Shown piece by piece: positions 15,832 through 24,954 of a DNA stretch of 39,036 bases (position 1 is its first letter; the number at the start of each line of letters is the position of its first letter). Location: assembly GCA_964404765.1 (NCBI GenBank), contig CAYOLL010000047.1, positions 1 to 39,036 on the forward strand. The letters are read 5' to 3'. This DNA comes from CAYOLL01 sp964404765 [NCBI: uncultured Gemmatimonadota bacterium]. GTDB taxonomy: Bacteria; 4572-55. The notes below the pieces were generated by a model, which did no database searches, was not told the DNA's origin, and worked only from the letters and a program-made list of their open reading frames with translations. Made by a program: the position numbers and the translations under genes.

Positions 15832-16635
15832 CTAATATTGAACTTTCATCGTCACTTGCGCCTGTTGCATCAGCAAATTGCCATCAAATTCCAGGCCGAC
15901 TTTATCGGAGACTTTTACGTTTTTATATTTTCGGCCAATCCAAATCGTGTCAATCATGCTGGTAATGCGATTAAACAGGGCAAAGCCGGAAATATAAAAG
16001 GCGCGTTTGTTGGCATTCCGCTGTTGATGCAGCAGGACTTTATAATAATCCCAGTTTTCGCGGGTGTCCCAGGTAAAAGCGTCTGCGCCAGTGAGATAAT
16101 TGGCTTCGGCGTACTCGCGCTGTTTTTCCAGATCGTTGGGATAGAAGTTGCGGGCATCACGTCGGACGATCTCATTGTAGCTGCCGGAGAGATTGGGCAG
16201 GTTCTCGCTGCGCGGATAGCGCTTGACGATCTGCAGAAACGTGTCATCGCGGCCGCTGACATCCACGCCGGCGTGCTCCAGGGCGTAAGCGTCCACTTCT
16301 TCCCGCCGCCACGACGCCACTTTTTTGTAGCCGTAATAGCCGGCCCAGGTAGCGGCCTCCGCGCCGAAAAAGACTTTGGCCCTGCCTTTCTCGCCCAGGT
16401 AATATTCGCCCGCGCCCGGCAAAGCCAGCGACAGCAGGACGGCCAGTCGACGCGACTTCTCCTTGCCCGACCCGGCTTGCAGGCCCAAATTGGCTGACGG
16501 TTGGGTGTCGGCTGGGTTATTCAGTTCGGCAATCGCTTGTTGCATTTGCCGCGCAATTGAGGGCGGTTGCTCGGCCAGTGCATAAGAAGTATAAAATAGT
16601 ATTGTAGATATAAAAATTAACATTTTTGAATGCAT
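15832..16635 (-). CDS. DUF5683-like membrane protein (paralogue A)
   Basis: A 267-residue exported protein: signal peptide at 1-22 (MLIFISTILFYTSYALA), a low-complexity linker, then the DUF5683-type segment LLSLALPGAGEYYLGEKGRAKVFFGAEAATWAGYYGYKK, which has the P-G-A-G-x-x-Y motif and a hydrophobic helix. A later Y/W-rich region and a second hydrophobic helix (AFYISGFALFNRITSMIDT) follow. Such proteins are typical of FCB-group envelopes; their function is unknown. AAGGAA precedes the ATG. A diverged paralogue lies at 20126-20860, and the methyltransferase/ATPase/HNH cassette sits exactly between the two. Confidence 0.75.
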   Translation of the reverse strand: MHSKMLIFISTILFYTSYALAEQPPSIARQMQQAIAELNNPADTQPSANLGLQAGSGKEKSRRLAVLLSLALPGAGEYYLGEKGRAKVFFGAEAATWAGYYGYKKVASWRREEVDAYALEHAGVDVSGRDDTFLQIVKRYPRSENLPNLSGSYNEIVRRDARNFYPNDLEKQREYAEANYLTGADAFTWDTRENWDYYKVLLHQQRNANKRAFYISGFALFNRITSMIDTIWIGRKYKNVKVSDKVGLEFDGNLLMQQAQVTMKVQY

Positions 16636-16684
16636 GAAAGATTCCTTTCAATATGAAAGTGCGTGTCCTTGCGTCCTTGTAGTT

Positions 16685-17341
16685 TTATATGATGGGATGG
16701 TACTTTTTAAAGTGCAACTTGAGCTTCTCTTTGTACTGCTGATCAAAATTTTGAATGCTCATCTGAAATGCAATAAATGGATATTTTGAGCTCAGAATGT
16801 TGAACGATAGCTTATCCAAACAATATTGAGCAATGATGCTGATTCTTTCAGTTACGTAATCATTATCCAGATTCAGTTGAAGACGCGCAATTGTGCTATC
16901 AATTCGAGTTCGAATGGTAACATCTGTGACTCTGGGAGATGGTCTAATTAAAAAGGTTGCAAAATCCAAATGAAACCAATCACTATCAATTATACACGGG
17001 TCAATAATATCTTGAAAATCAAGCTTACGCGTGTTTAATCTAACTCGCGATAGCCGATAATTCGTCCAATCGTAGGCCAATTTTGGATAATGCTTTTTAG
17101 GCTTAAAATGATCTACAGAACTGCTTTTTTGTGCGTAAGGACGCCGTGGAGACCATAATGCGCAATACGCACAAATGCCGCTATGCTGGTTGTATAAGTA
17201 ATCATGGATTTTTGACCAATAATTATGCTGATCCCAATCTTTCTTGGATGGCCTTGGAGTTATTTTTAAAAATGCCAAACCTGGAAGTTTTACGTCAACC
17301 TCATAATTTGGCGGCGGTGGCGCAAGAGCTACTTTTATCAT
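16685..17341 (-). CDS. HNH endonuclease, PtuB-like (TIGR02646-type)
   Basis: A 218-residue nuclease. The HNH core is CAYC (C57, C60), VDHFKPK (D77, H78) and YDWTNYRLS (N94), with a DP motif around 114, as in the HNH partners of ABC-type ATPases in Septu and Retron-Eco7 systems. The N-terminal 40 residues are proline-rich and may bind the ATPase. I take the ATG at 17341, which overlaps the ATPase stop as ATGA, instead of the longer reading frame beginning at 17377. Translational coupling argues for a fixed complex with the ATPase. It should cut DNA or RNA once the ATPase detects phage infection; this role is inferred from the family. All HNH residues appear intact. Confidence 0.85.
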   Translation of the reverse strand: MIKVALAPPPPNYEVDVKLPGLAFLKITPRPSKKDWDQHNYWSKIHDYLYNQHSGICAYCALWSPRRPYAQKSSSVDHFKPKKHYPKLAYDWTNYRLSRVRLNTRKLDFQDIIDPCIIDSDWFHLDFATFLIRPSPRVTDVTIRTRIDSTIARLQLNLDNDYVTERISIIAQYCLDKLSFNILSSKYPFIAFQMSIQNFDQQYKEKLKLHFKKYHPII

Positions 17342-19221
17342 ATTTCGATACCAAACTGTTCGGCGTAAATAACCCAACGAATCCAGAACGGGTCCTCGTC
17401 TGCCAAAAGCCTTTTTAACTCGATGGATATCTGCTCAACTTCTTTTTTCGTTGCAGTATTCGATTGCTGAAGTATAACGGCTTTTTCCAAAACTTCGCTT
17501 CTTTGTTGGTTGCCAGGATATTTTAAACCAAAAAAATCAGAAGATAGCCAAGAGTCAATGGGTCCTCTGATTTCAAAATTCAGCTCATTAAATTTTACTT
17601 TACCGGATTTGGTTATATCTAAATGAAATATTTTATCTTTATCATCATCAAAAATAGATTCGCACGACGCTAATACTAAGGGCGAATGTGTTGCCGCAAT
17701 TAGTTGTAATGACAGATCGGATTGGAGATGTTCAGTAACATCCAAAATCGCCGGGATGATTTGGCGTTGCCATTTTGGATGAAGATGTGCTTCAACCTCA
17801 TCGATTAAAATGACCATCTGCCGTTCTTCTTCCTGACTTGTTAACTGTGCTTGAATTTTATGCTCGTTCCATGCCCAAACAATAAGGTACGCCAAGGTTA
17901 TGATCCGTTTGATGCCCGCGGATTCAAAAACTATCGGGACTGTTCCATAAGGATGGCTTAAAGTTGGAATGTCTCGAACTTCCCCAAAAATTCTCGTGGG
18001 TTCCCCCACTTCGATTGGGCCTAAATCCGGCGGCGATAATCGTTTTAAAACTTGACTAAATGTGTCAAATATGCTCGATTTATTACGGCGCTCTTGCCAG
18101 AGGACCCAATCTTTTAGCAAACCTTGAATTTGCCCCTTTTTCCCGTCCCAAACTTCTTCACGTGAAAATACGACACTTGGCGTAATATCCGAATCAACTT
18201 TACTCGACAACATATGATTGATCGGATCCCAAACGGCAAACGACCCGTCTACACGAGCATAAACAACCAATCCTGAGATTGCCGGAATTCTTCCGACTCG
18301 CTCCCACGTTAGTGTCTTATTAGAGAATTTTGCAACTAAAGGTTTACCCGAGCTGCTGGAAATAAGAAACTTAATTTGTGGCGCTTTTGTTTGATTAATT
18401 TTGAAAGGTTGGGCTTGTCGCTCAACCCAGTTCTGTGTTAGCGCCCACCAAGCCAAATCCAATAAAAGTGTTTTCCCTAATCCGTTATCGCCTGTAAGTA
18501 GGTTAAGCCGTTGCGCGGGCTCAAATAATAACGGATCAACAGGCTCTATACCTTCAATTTCTAAATAGGATAATATCCCGCTTTGTTCAGGCGCGATGTC
18601 TTTAGGCGTTGAGTACGGTTCAACAATTTGTTGCCATTTAACCTTCATCGGTTGAAAAGCGGTAGTTTCGTCGAGAGAAGACTGGATATTTTGTTCAAAA
18701 AGTTTTTCTAATTCTTCTTTTGTAATATGAAATTCGGTTATGAATTTTTTCACAATCTCTTTTCTGGTCGCTTTTTCTTCAAACGCTTCGTATTTATAAA
18801 ACCAGGTTGCAGCATGTAACAGCGAAATTTTTTGCATCTTGGGCAGAAGCTTCTCAAGCTCGTATATATAATTAAGTGAAAATCCCCAATTATGTTCATT
18901 TTTATCATGCAAAAAAATCCCTTTATCAGCATAACTGGTATTTATTTTTTGAAGACCTTTACTTGCCCAATCCGGGCGTAGCCAATCTTTTCCTTCCCGT
19001 CCTCTCTGCCTAAACACGCTCAAAAAATAATTGGACTTCGGATGGGCTCGGTAGCACTCTTTTAAAAATAGATCATTCTTTTTATCAAGATTTATGGCTA
19101 ATTTTCCTCCAATTGGCGTTTGTGCTTTTTTCAAAACAAAAAAAGTAGCTGCAAAAAGGGAATGGTGCTGTTTTAAATTTTTTAAAGCTTCTTGTATTTG
19201 CGCCAATGAAAAATACTTCAT
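17338..19221 (-). CDS. AAA/ABC-type ATPase of a Septu-like system (PtuA-like)
   Basis: A 627-residue ATPase of the OLD/SMC-like ABC class: Walker A GDNGLGKT at 244-251, signature-loop region near 420-450 (FESAGIKRIITLAYL), Walker B ILIDEVEAHLHP at 471-482 and switch histidine THSP at 511-514. The short insert instead of a long coiled coil is as in PtuA and other phage-defence ATPases. Residues 1-215 precede the ATPase and match no domain I know; they contain FRQRGREGKDWLRPDW and two helical bundles. The ATG at 19221 forms ATGA with the methyltransferase stop, and its own stop forms ATGA with the HNH start. The C-terminal 90 residues are helical and charged. ATP-dependent sensing and control of the HNH nuclease is inferred. 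Confidence 0.87.
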   Translation of the reverse strand: MKYFSLAQIQEALKNLKQHHSLFAATFFVLKKAQTPIGGKLAINLDKKNDLFLKECYRAHPKSNYFLSVFRQRGREGKDWLRPDWASKGLQKINTSYADKGIFLHDKNEHNWGFSLNYIYELEKLLPKMQKISLLHAATWFYKYEAFEEKATRKEIVKKFITEFHITKEELEKLFEQNIQSSLDETTAFQPMKVKWQQIVEPYSTPKDIAPEQSGILSYLEIEGIEPVDPLLFEPAQRLNLLTGDNGLGKTLLLDLAWWALTQNWVERQAQPFKINQTKAPQIKFLISSSSGKPLVAKFSNKTLTWERVGRIPAISGLVVYARVDGSFAVWDPINHMLSSKVDSDITPSVVFSREEVWDGKKGQIQGLLKDWVLWQERRNKSSIFDTFSQVLKRLSPPDLGPIEVGEPTRIFGEVRDIPTLSHPYGTVPIVFESAGIKRIITLAYLIVWAWNEHKIQAQLTSQEEERQMVILIDEVEAHLHPKWQRQIIPAILDVTEHLQSDLSLQLIAATHSPLVLASCESIFDDDKDKIFHLDITKSGKVKFNELNFEIRGPIDSWLSSDFFGLKYPGNQQRSEVLEKAVILQQSNTATKKEVEQISIELKRLLADEDPFWIRWVIYAEQFGIEI

Positions 19222-20096
19222 ACATTTGCCTCGGACAGCGATTTCTGAATATAAGTGCAAAAATCCGAATTTAATTCAATTCCAACCGTACTATAGCCTT
19301 TCGATAAAGCCACACGCATTGTCGTCCCGCTTCCACAAAAAGGATCCAAAACAGTTCCACCGGGTTTACCGCCAACTGCAAGACATTGCTCAACTAATGC
19401 ATCGGGAAAAGGTGCGGTATCTATATTTCCATTTTTAGGGCGAGCCGAGATAGACCAAACATCTTCGCTATAACCATTTTTTGGTAATCCGTTTTGATTA
19501 AAATAATATTTTTTAGATTTAACAAACATAAACACAAATTCGTATCCGCGTTTTGGCCGATCTTTAACAGATTCTGGTAAACAATTATTCCGGTGCCAGA
19601 CAATTGGGGCGCGTAAAATCCAATTTTGTTGGCACATCTTTATCGCTACACGCCACGGAATGCCGATTATAGATTTTCTTTGCAATCCAATACCTAAGCC
19701 ACCACTTTTATCGACGGCCCGCAATCCAAAACGGCGTTTTGAGCTTTTTTTATCGGTGCCCTGTGATTCACCCTTGCCTGAATAATAGGTATCGCCCAAG
19801 TTAAGGAATAATACTCCGTCTTTTTTTAGAACGCGATACACTTCGCTCATTACATCTGTTAAATTTACAATATAACCATCCACAGAATCTTCTAATCCGA
19901 TTTGATTAGCCACTTTATAATCTCGTAGCCAGAAATAAGGCGGGGACGTTATGACACAGTCAATGCTTTCATCAGAAATAAAACTCAGGCTTTCTTTTGC
20001 AGGACCTTGAAATAAACGCCATTGAATATTAGAAAAAGACCCTACAGATTCAAATACAGTTGTGTTTATTAATTTGTGGGATAAAATATCAGTCAT
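19218..20096 (-). CDS. Beta-class DNA methyltransferase (N4-C or N6-A)
   Basis: A 292-residue amino-methyltransferase. The catalytic motif SPPYFWLRDY (51-60) precedes the SAM-binding motif DPFCGSG (251-257), so the motif order is that of beta-class enzymes; GIPWRVAIKM and YEFVFMFVKSKKYYF are further family landmarks. Whether it modifies adenine or cytosine cannot be told from the motif alone. Start choice: ATG at 20096 matches the usual N-terminus; a TTG at 20153 would overlap the previous gene. It is the first gene of the three-gene cassette, joined to the ATPase by an ATGA overlap. In context it would mark host DNA so that the ATPase/HNH pair spares it, or work as an added sensor; no cognate restriction enzyme other than the HNH protein is nearby. 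Confidence 0.88.
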   Translation of the reverse strand: MTDILSHKLINTTVFESVGSFSNIQWRLFQGPAKESLSFISDESIDCVITSPPYFWLRDYKVANQIGLEDSVDGYIVNLTDVMSEVYRVLKKDGVLFLNLGDTYYSGKGESQGTDKKSSKRRFGLRAVDKSGGLGIGLQRKSIIGIPWRVAIKMCQQNWILRAPIVWHRNNCLPESVKDRPKRGYEFVFMFVKSKKYYFNQNGLPKNGYSEDVWSISARPKNGNIDTAPFPDALVEQCLAVGGKPGGTVLDPFCGSGTTMRVALSKGYSTVGIELNSDFCTYIQKSLSEANV

Positions 20097-20125
20097 ACAG
20101 ATACTTTCGACTTTCGGACAAATCA

Positions 20126-20860
20126 CTAAAAATTCCCGCTCACTTTTACCCAATACGTCGGGTTGTCCGCCGAACCGCTTGCGGCAAACTGCACCTGCGA
20201 CCGTTCCAGCACACTGGCCAGCTTTTTGTTGTGCGATCGGGCCAACAGTGCCGCCCGAAAACCGCTAAAGGCATGGTTAACCATCGCCGCCACTACGCAG
20301 CGGGTGGCCTTATCGTTCAGGCTGTTCTTTTCGCGCCGCATGTCCAGATAGGCCAGATGGTTCGGGCTGTAAGTGACGGTTTTTAAGTCAACCTGATATT
20401 CGTCTTGAAAATCGTCCCAGCCGCCCTGGGCCCAGGGATATTTGCCAAGCTTTTCGTAATAATGGTGATTTTTGACCGGCGAACCATCGGCATAAGTTTC
20501 AAACAAGTCTGCCGGCTGGATGGCTACCCAACCCGTCGTCTCGTACCAATCTCCCCAGCGGTCATAGCCCCAATGATTATCGGCATAGGCCTCGTATTCA
20601 ACCCGCTCGTCATCGGCCTGATTGGTATAATGGGCATAACCGACCCAAAAACCGACCTCAGCCGCCGTGTTGAGCAAGCCCCACTTGTCGCCGGTGTACA
20701 ACTCGCCTGCGCCCGGCACAACCGCCGACAGGGCAAAGGCCAGAAATGGGGATTTTTGCTTGGAGATTGGGCGGTTTTCTGTTGCTTCCGCGGCCAAACA
20801 ATCGGTGCTTTGAACAGCGGCTAAGGTCATCCATATCAAGGTAATGTAAAAGATTCGCAT
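20126..20860 (-). CDS. DUF5683-like membrane protein (paralogue B)
   Basis: A 244-residue exported protein with a signal peptide at 1-24 (cleavage near CLA-A) and the same core as the protein at 15832-16635: FALSAVVPGAGELYTGDKWGLLNTAAEVGFWVGYAHY, then a Y/W/D-rich region (YYEKLGKYPW) and a C-terminal hydrophobic helix with AFSGFRAALLARS. Identity to paralogue A is low but the motif order and the spacing of K-Y-P to the final helix agree. Function unknown; an envelope location is expected. The start codon at 20860 comes directly after the stop of the preceding gene at 20862, so the two are coupled. The defence cassette follows 29 bp downstream. Confidence 0.72.
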   Translation of the reverse strand: MRIFYITLIWMTLAAVQSTDCLAAEATENRPISKQKSPFLAFALSAVVPGAGELYTGDKWGLLNTAAEVGFWVGYAHYTNQADDERVEYEAYADNHWGYDRWGDWYETTGWVAIQPADLFETYADGSPVKNHHYYEKLGKYPWAQGGWDDFQDEYQVDLKTVTYSPNHLAYLDMRREKNSLNDKATRCVVAAMVNHAFSGFRAALLARSHNKKLASVLERSQVQFAASGSADNPTYWVKVSGNF

Positions 20861-20861
20861 A

Positions 20862-21245
20862 TCAGATTGAACTCAAGAGTTTTGTTTTTAGCCGGTTGGT
20901 TGTATTGTGAGATTCGTTAACCGGCAACTGCGCGACCACATCCAGATACCACCACCAATGAGAAGTTGGAAATTGCTCATGCCGTCGCCAGGCCGCAATA
21001 TTGGCGATTTGCGCCATAGCGTCAACAAAACCTGCGGCTTGTTGGAGCAGTTTTTTGTCGGCTTTTAACACACGTAAATACTGCTCGTCCGTCAGAATCG
21101 CCATGCAATCGGCAATTTCATTGCGAGTATGCAGCATATCCAAATGCTCCATTCCGCTCACATCCGGGAAAGAAACATCGGCTTCATAGGCGGTGATCAG
21201 CTCTTCAAGCTTTTCCATGCAACGCACCATGTTTCTCGTCATCAT
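20862..21245 (-). CDS. Unknown protein, helical
   Basis: About 127 residues, mostly helical, with MEKLEELITAYEAD near the start, a central GMEHLDMLHTRNEIADCM segment, and SHWWWYLDVVAQLP near the C-terminus. I do not recognise the family. Several in-frame ATGs exist; the one at 21245 is preferred because GGAAAA lies about 7 bases upstream, but the protein could begin at 21278 or 21218. Its stop directly abuts the start of the DUF5683-like gene, so both are likely made from one transcript. Confidence 0.55.
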   Translation of the reverse strand: MMTRNMVRCMEKLEELITAYEADVSFPDVSGMEHLDMLHTRNEIADCMAILTDEQYLRVLKADKKLLQQAAGFVDAMAQIANIAAWRRHEQFPTSHWWWYLDVVAQLPVNESHNTTNRLKTKLLSSI

Positions 21246-21324
21246 GTAAGATTTTCCATACCTTAACATAAAGACCATAAAGACTTATCCGTATGAATCC
21301 GTTTTTTCCCGTCGCATCCGTGTT

Positions 21325-24300
21325 CTATTTCGTCACCGCCACCTTCACCGAACGATGTACCCGTTCCGATCCGCTGTGGACGGTCACCTGGGCAAAGTAG
21401 ATGCCGCTGGCGATGCCGGTCACATCCCATTCCACTTCGTTGTCGATCACGGCATCGCGCGGGCCTTGCAGCTCGCTGATCAAATCGCCGGCGGCGTTGT
21501 AGATGTTGATCGTAACGGTGCCGGGTTGGCCGAGGCGATAGCGAATTTTCGGATTGGTATCTTTGGCCGGATTGGGATAGACATACAGCGCGGCCAAAAT
21601 TTCAGCAGGCCCGTTGATCGGCAGGAGTTCGTTATTGCCGAACTGCCCGGTCAGCGCCGCATCTTTGCGGAATTGCGGCCACGGAGCCACGCCCGTTTTG
21701 GACGGCAGTTCCCAGGCGTGCAGCCAACCGTCGTCGCTGGCGGCCACTAATTCCATATTCGGGTCGTCATCCATATTAAAGATCATCGGCGTGCCGCCCG
21801 CGTCGCCGCCCAACGCCAGCGGGAAGCCGTCCACCTTGCGGCCATCGTGATGCCAGGCGTGGATGTTTTGATCCCACGTGGCCAGCACGACTTCCAAATC
21901 ATTGTCGCCGTCGATATCGGCAATCAGCGGCGAGGCCGTCAGCGGCTCGGTCGGATGCCAGGTGTACTGATCGAACTCGTTGGGCCATTCGGACATCAGC
22001 GTGCCGTTGCCATTTAGGATCGATACATGGTATACCCCGTTCGGGATGATAATGTCCAAAAAGCCGTTGCCGTCCATATCGGCCAAGGCCGGCGTGGCAT
22101 GAATCGCCCCGGTTAGCCGGACCGGAAAGCCGTTGACAATCGAGCCGTCGTGACGGATGGCAAAGACATAGCCGTCTTCGGTCACGGCGATGATTTCCTT
22201 CCAGTAGTTGCGGTCAATGTCCCCGGCGATCAACCCGGCGCTGATCGGATGACCCAGGTTGAGCGGAAAGCCGGGCACAGGATTGCCGTCCGGCTCAAAG
22301 GCATAGATTTTGCCCGACGCCGAAGCTACGGCGATCAAGTCAATATCGCCTTCGCCGGTGAGATCGACGACTGCCGGTTCGCCGATGAGGTTGGGTTCGC
22401 AGAAGATGGGAAATTCGAGAAACGGTTCCTCATTTGTATGGTGTGAATAGCGATATCTATATAAAAAACCGTTGGTAGATGTCACAAAAATATCAGGGTC
22501 GCTGTTTTTATTCATACTAATGACCGGTGAACTCAATTTACCTGCAAACACAATCGAAAAATCCAAGTTATCCCAAAAGGGTTTTTCGCCTTGCCATGCA
22601 TAAAGATGTCCATCATCACTCGTAGCCAAAATTTCTAGATCGCGATCAAAATCCAAATCAAACAATGCCGTTGCAGAAGACATGGGGCGCTCTGTTTTAA
22701 AAATTGTGCCGTTGGCCATACCGGGTATATGAGGTGATCCATCAGAATTAAAGGCTGATAGTGCACCCGTCGTTGTTGTCAAGACAATCTCCTCTTTCCC
22801 ATCGCCATCAATATCGCCATGATTCAACGAATTTGCGCCGACGCGCCCGCCAAAGGCTACCGGAAAGCCCGGCTGTTTCCAGTCAAACTCGACCCGGAAG
22901 GTCATCTGCAAGCCCGCCGCGCTGATGTTTTTGATCGTGATATGGGAATCCGAACCGTTGTTGGAGTAACTGCTCGGCAGGGTTTGGGCGGCAAACTCGC
23001 TGTTGTTGCCGGCAAAAAACGGGTCGTTCGGCCCGCCGTAATAAGCGTCCAAAAAATAGGACGGATCGAGATCGTCATTGATGCCGTCGGCCTCTTCCAG
23101 ATCGACGCCGCGCGGCACATTGTAGTTGACCGTGTTGGTCAGCATATTGCCTTCGATGACGTCGTCGTCAATGTGCCAGATCAACATGCCTTCGCCGGAC
23201 AGGAAAAAGTCGTGGTCGCTGGCCCAGACGATGGTGGATTTTTCGCTGTAAATGGCGATGGAGTCGCCCGTATCCTGATTGCGCAAAAAGCCGTCAAAGT
23301 TGTCTTCGTCAAAATTTTCCGGCGGGCAGTTGGGACAGCGGTGAGTCGGGTTGACCATCCACTTGCGGTTTTCGACCAAAAAATACTCGTGGGAATTGAT
23401 GGGGATTTTGTAGACTTGCGGATGAGCCGATTGCCGGAATTCGCCGGCGGAAACCGTATAGTCGCCGTTTTGGGTGATGACGGTCGGCTCCAGCCAACCC
23501 AAAAAGTATTTGGACCAGGCGCTCATGGCCGCCGGAAAATAACCGTTGTCCACATTGCCGCCCGAACCCATCAAATCCCACGTCGCCACGCCAATGGAAT
23601 AGCCGCTGGTGTCATACAAATCCGGCAGGCCGAGTTGGTGGCCAAACTCGTGAAACAGCGAGCCTTGCAGACCGATGTAATACTCATCCTGATTGTTGGT
23701 TTCCGGGGCGACCAAACCTTCGGTGACGTAATACGCGCCGCCATCGACGGGAATGCCTTTGTAGCTGGGATCGTCGTGGGCAATGATCTGGCGCAGATCG
23801 TTGAGCGGAATAAAGGCCGACCAGATATCGCCCGGTGTATCGCCTTTGATGTCCACTTCGCGGCCCGGCCCGGCGTGGAAGAGGATGTAGGCGTCATAAT
23901 CGGCCATACGATAGTCTGGATCGGCATCGGCGGCGACAATGGCGTCGTGCAGCAGGTTGACTAAGCCCGGCCCGATGTCTGCGAATGATTCCGATCCGTT
24001 CCACAACGAGTAATAGCTCTGCGGCTTGGCCAGTCGATAAGCCCCGGCTTCGTTAAACGGCGCAACATCCCAGGCCAAATCCAGTTGACGGTCAGAAATA
24101 TCCCAATAATAATTGTGCAGCGCTTTCATGTAGCGGTTAAAATAAGCGCGGTCATGGGGATAAGAACGGGCATTGGTGGTATCGTCCAACCAATAGCGCT
24201 CTTTGGGGATGCCGGTCAGGTTGATCAGGCCGTTGCCGGTGGTTTTGGGATTGTCCGGACTTTCCGGCTGAAATTCAACGCGGATGGCCAGGATGTTCAT

Positions 24301-24519
24301 TGTGCCCTCGGAAGCGCGTTCCGCCCGTGCGCCGGCGCTGTTTGTATGCCGCGCCAGACCGTTGCGCATCGATGCGCCGCCCGGCTCTTTTTTGTAGAGT
24401 TGGCGGTCGATCTTTTTGGGATGCGGCGGGGCCAGACAAATCCCGGCCATGGCGGTTTGGCCGTGCAAAAAAAACGCTAAGAATACGCTGAGGATGCTCC
24501 GTTGGATGGAAAAATTCAT
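21325..24519 (-). CDS. Secreted M6-family metalloprotease with T9SS-type C-terminal tail
   Basis: A 1064-residue exported protease. Signal peptide 1-25 (AMA-G); M6 (immune inhibitor A-like) catalytic domain about 70-560 with the zinc site HEFGHQLGLPD at 290-300. From about 570 to 950 there are seven FG-GAP/VCBS-like repeats, each with a Ca-binding-type acidic loop (for example DIDGDGKEEIVL, DMDGNGFLDIII, DIDGDNDLEVVL), probably folding as a propeller. The last 85 residues (YVYPNPAKDTNPKIRYRL ... GIASGIYFAQV) match the type IX secretion C-terminal sorting domain. It should be exported by the Por system whose sortase and shuttle protein lie at 28757-32845 and 27462-28484, and be attached to the surface or released. 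GGGAG precedes the ATG. Confidence 0.92.
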   Translation of the reverse strand: MNFSIQRSILSVFLAFFLHGQTAMAGICLAPPHPKKIDRQLYKKEPGGASMRNGLARHTNSAGARAERASEGTMNILAIRVEFQPESPDNPKTTGNGLINLTGIPKERYWLDDTTNARSYPHDRAYFNRYMKALHNYYWDISDRQLDLAWDVAPFNEAGAYRLAKPQSYYSLWNGSESFADIGPGLVNLLHDAIVAADADPDYRMADYDAYILFHAGPGREVDIKGDTPGDIWSAFIPLNDLRQIIAHDDPSYKGIPVDGGAYYVTEGLVAPETNNQDEYYIGLQGSLFHEFGHQLGLPDLYDTSGYSIGVATWDLMGSGGNVDNGYFPAAMSAWSKYFLGWLEPTVITQNGDYTVSAGEFRQSAHPQVYKIPINSHEYFLVENRKWMVNPTHRCPNCPPENFDEDNFDGFLRNQDTGDSIAIYSEKSTIVWASDHDFFLSGEGMLIWHIDDDVIEGNMLTNTVNYNVPRGVDLEEADGINDDLDPSYFLDAYYGGPNDPFFAGNNSEFAAQTLPSSYSNNGSDSHITIKNISAAGLQMTFRVEFDWKQPGFPVAFGGRVGANSLNHGDIDGDGKEEIVLTTTTGALSAFNSDGSPHIPGMANGTIFKTERPMSSATALFDLDFDRDLEILATSDDGHLYAWQGEKPFWDNLDFSIVFAGKLSSPVISMNKNSDPDIFVTSTNGFLYRYRYSHHTNEEPFLEFPIFCEPNLIGEPAVVDLTGEGDIDLIAVASASGKIYAFEPDGNPVPGFPLNLGHPISAGLIAGDIDRNYWKEIIAVTEDGYVFAIRHDGSIVNGFPVRLTGAIHATPALADMDGNGFLDIIIPNGVYHVSILNGNGTLMSEWPNEFDQYTWHPTEPLTASPLIADIDGDNDLEVVLATWDQNIHAWHHDGRKVDGFPLALGGDAGGTPMIFNMDDDPNMELVAASDDGWLHAWELPSKTGVAPWPQFRKDAALTGQFGNNELLPINGPAEILAALYVYPNPAKDTNPKIRYRLGQPGTVTINIYNAAGDLISELQGPRDAVIDNEVEWDVTGIASGIYFAQVTVHSGSERVHRSVKVAVTK

Positions 24520-24555
24520 TTTATCTCCCGGTTAAAAACGATGTTGAATTCGAGA

Positions 24556-24954
24556 TTATTTTATTTCTGCAAGAATGAAAACATGTAATTGTTTTGCTGA
24601 GTTCAACGCTTTTTCGGCCTCGGCTAACGTCAGAGCAGGTTCGTCAAAAATCGCGGCAGGATAGCGCACATCCACAGCGTAGCCGGTCAACTCATCGCAG
24701 GCGTCCTCCCAACCGGAAAAGGCGGGATTAATCGTCATACAAGCTGTCAACAATTCGACCAGGTCATGTGTTTTACGTATCGGCTGATCATAGTGTGTTA
24801 AAAATCCTTTCAGCATTTTTTCAACCATTTGCTGAGCATGAAAGCAAACCATGTCATACGGCGGGTCTGCGCTTTGAATGATCGCCTCTGCAGCTTGCAA
24901 ATCATGCTGTGCCTTTTCGAACCAGGATTGAACCCATTTTTCTTTATCGGACAT
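24556..24954 (-). CDS. HEPN-domain protein (toxin of an MNT/HEPN pair)
   Basis: A 132-residue four-helix protein of the HEPN family: WFEKAQHDLQAAEAII in helix 1, VCFHAQQMVEKMLKGFL in helix 2, and IRKTHDLVELL with R60 and H63, the expected nucleic-acid cleaving pair region. HEPN proteins with an adjacent minimal nucleotidyltransferase form toxin-antitoxin modules in which the MNT partner inactivates HEPN by nucleotide transfer. The start at 24954 lies inside the end of the MNT gene (11-bp overlap). An in-frame extension upstream to 25182 overlaps MNT completely and is rejected. Confidence 0.85.
   Translation of the reverse strand: MSDKEKWVQSWFEKAQHDLQAAEAIIQSADPPYDMVCFHAQQMVEKMLKGFLTHYDQPIRKTHDLVELLTACMTINPAFSGWEDACDELTGYAVDVRYPAAIFDEPALTLAEAEKALNSAKQLHVFILAEIK

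Noticed and set aside
22819-23964. 381-codon open frame on the plus strand inside the M6 protease gene
   Set aside because: Antisense shadow of a GC-rich, motif-bearing gene (zinc site HEFGH); no ribosome-binding site or family resemblance.
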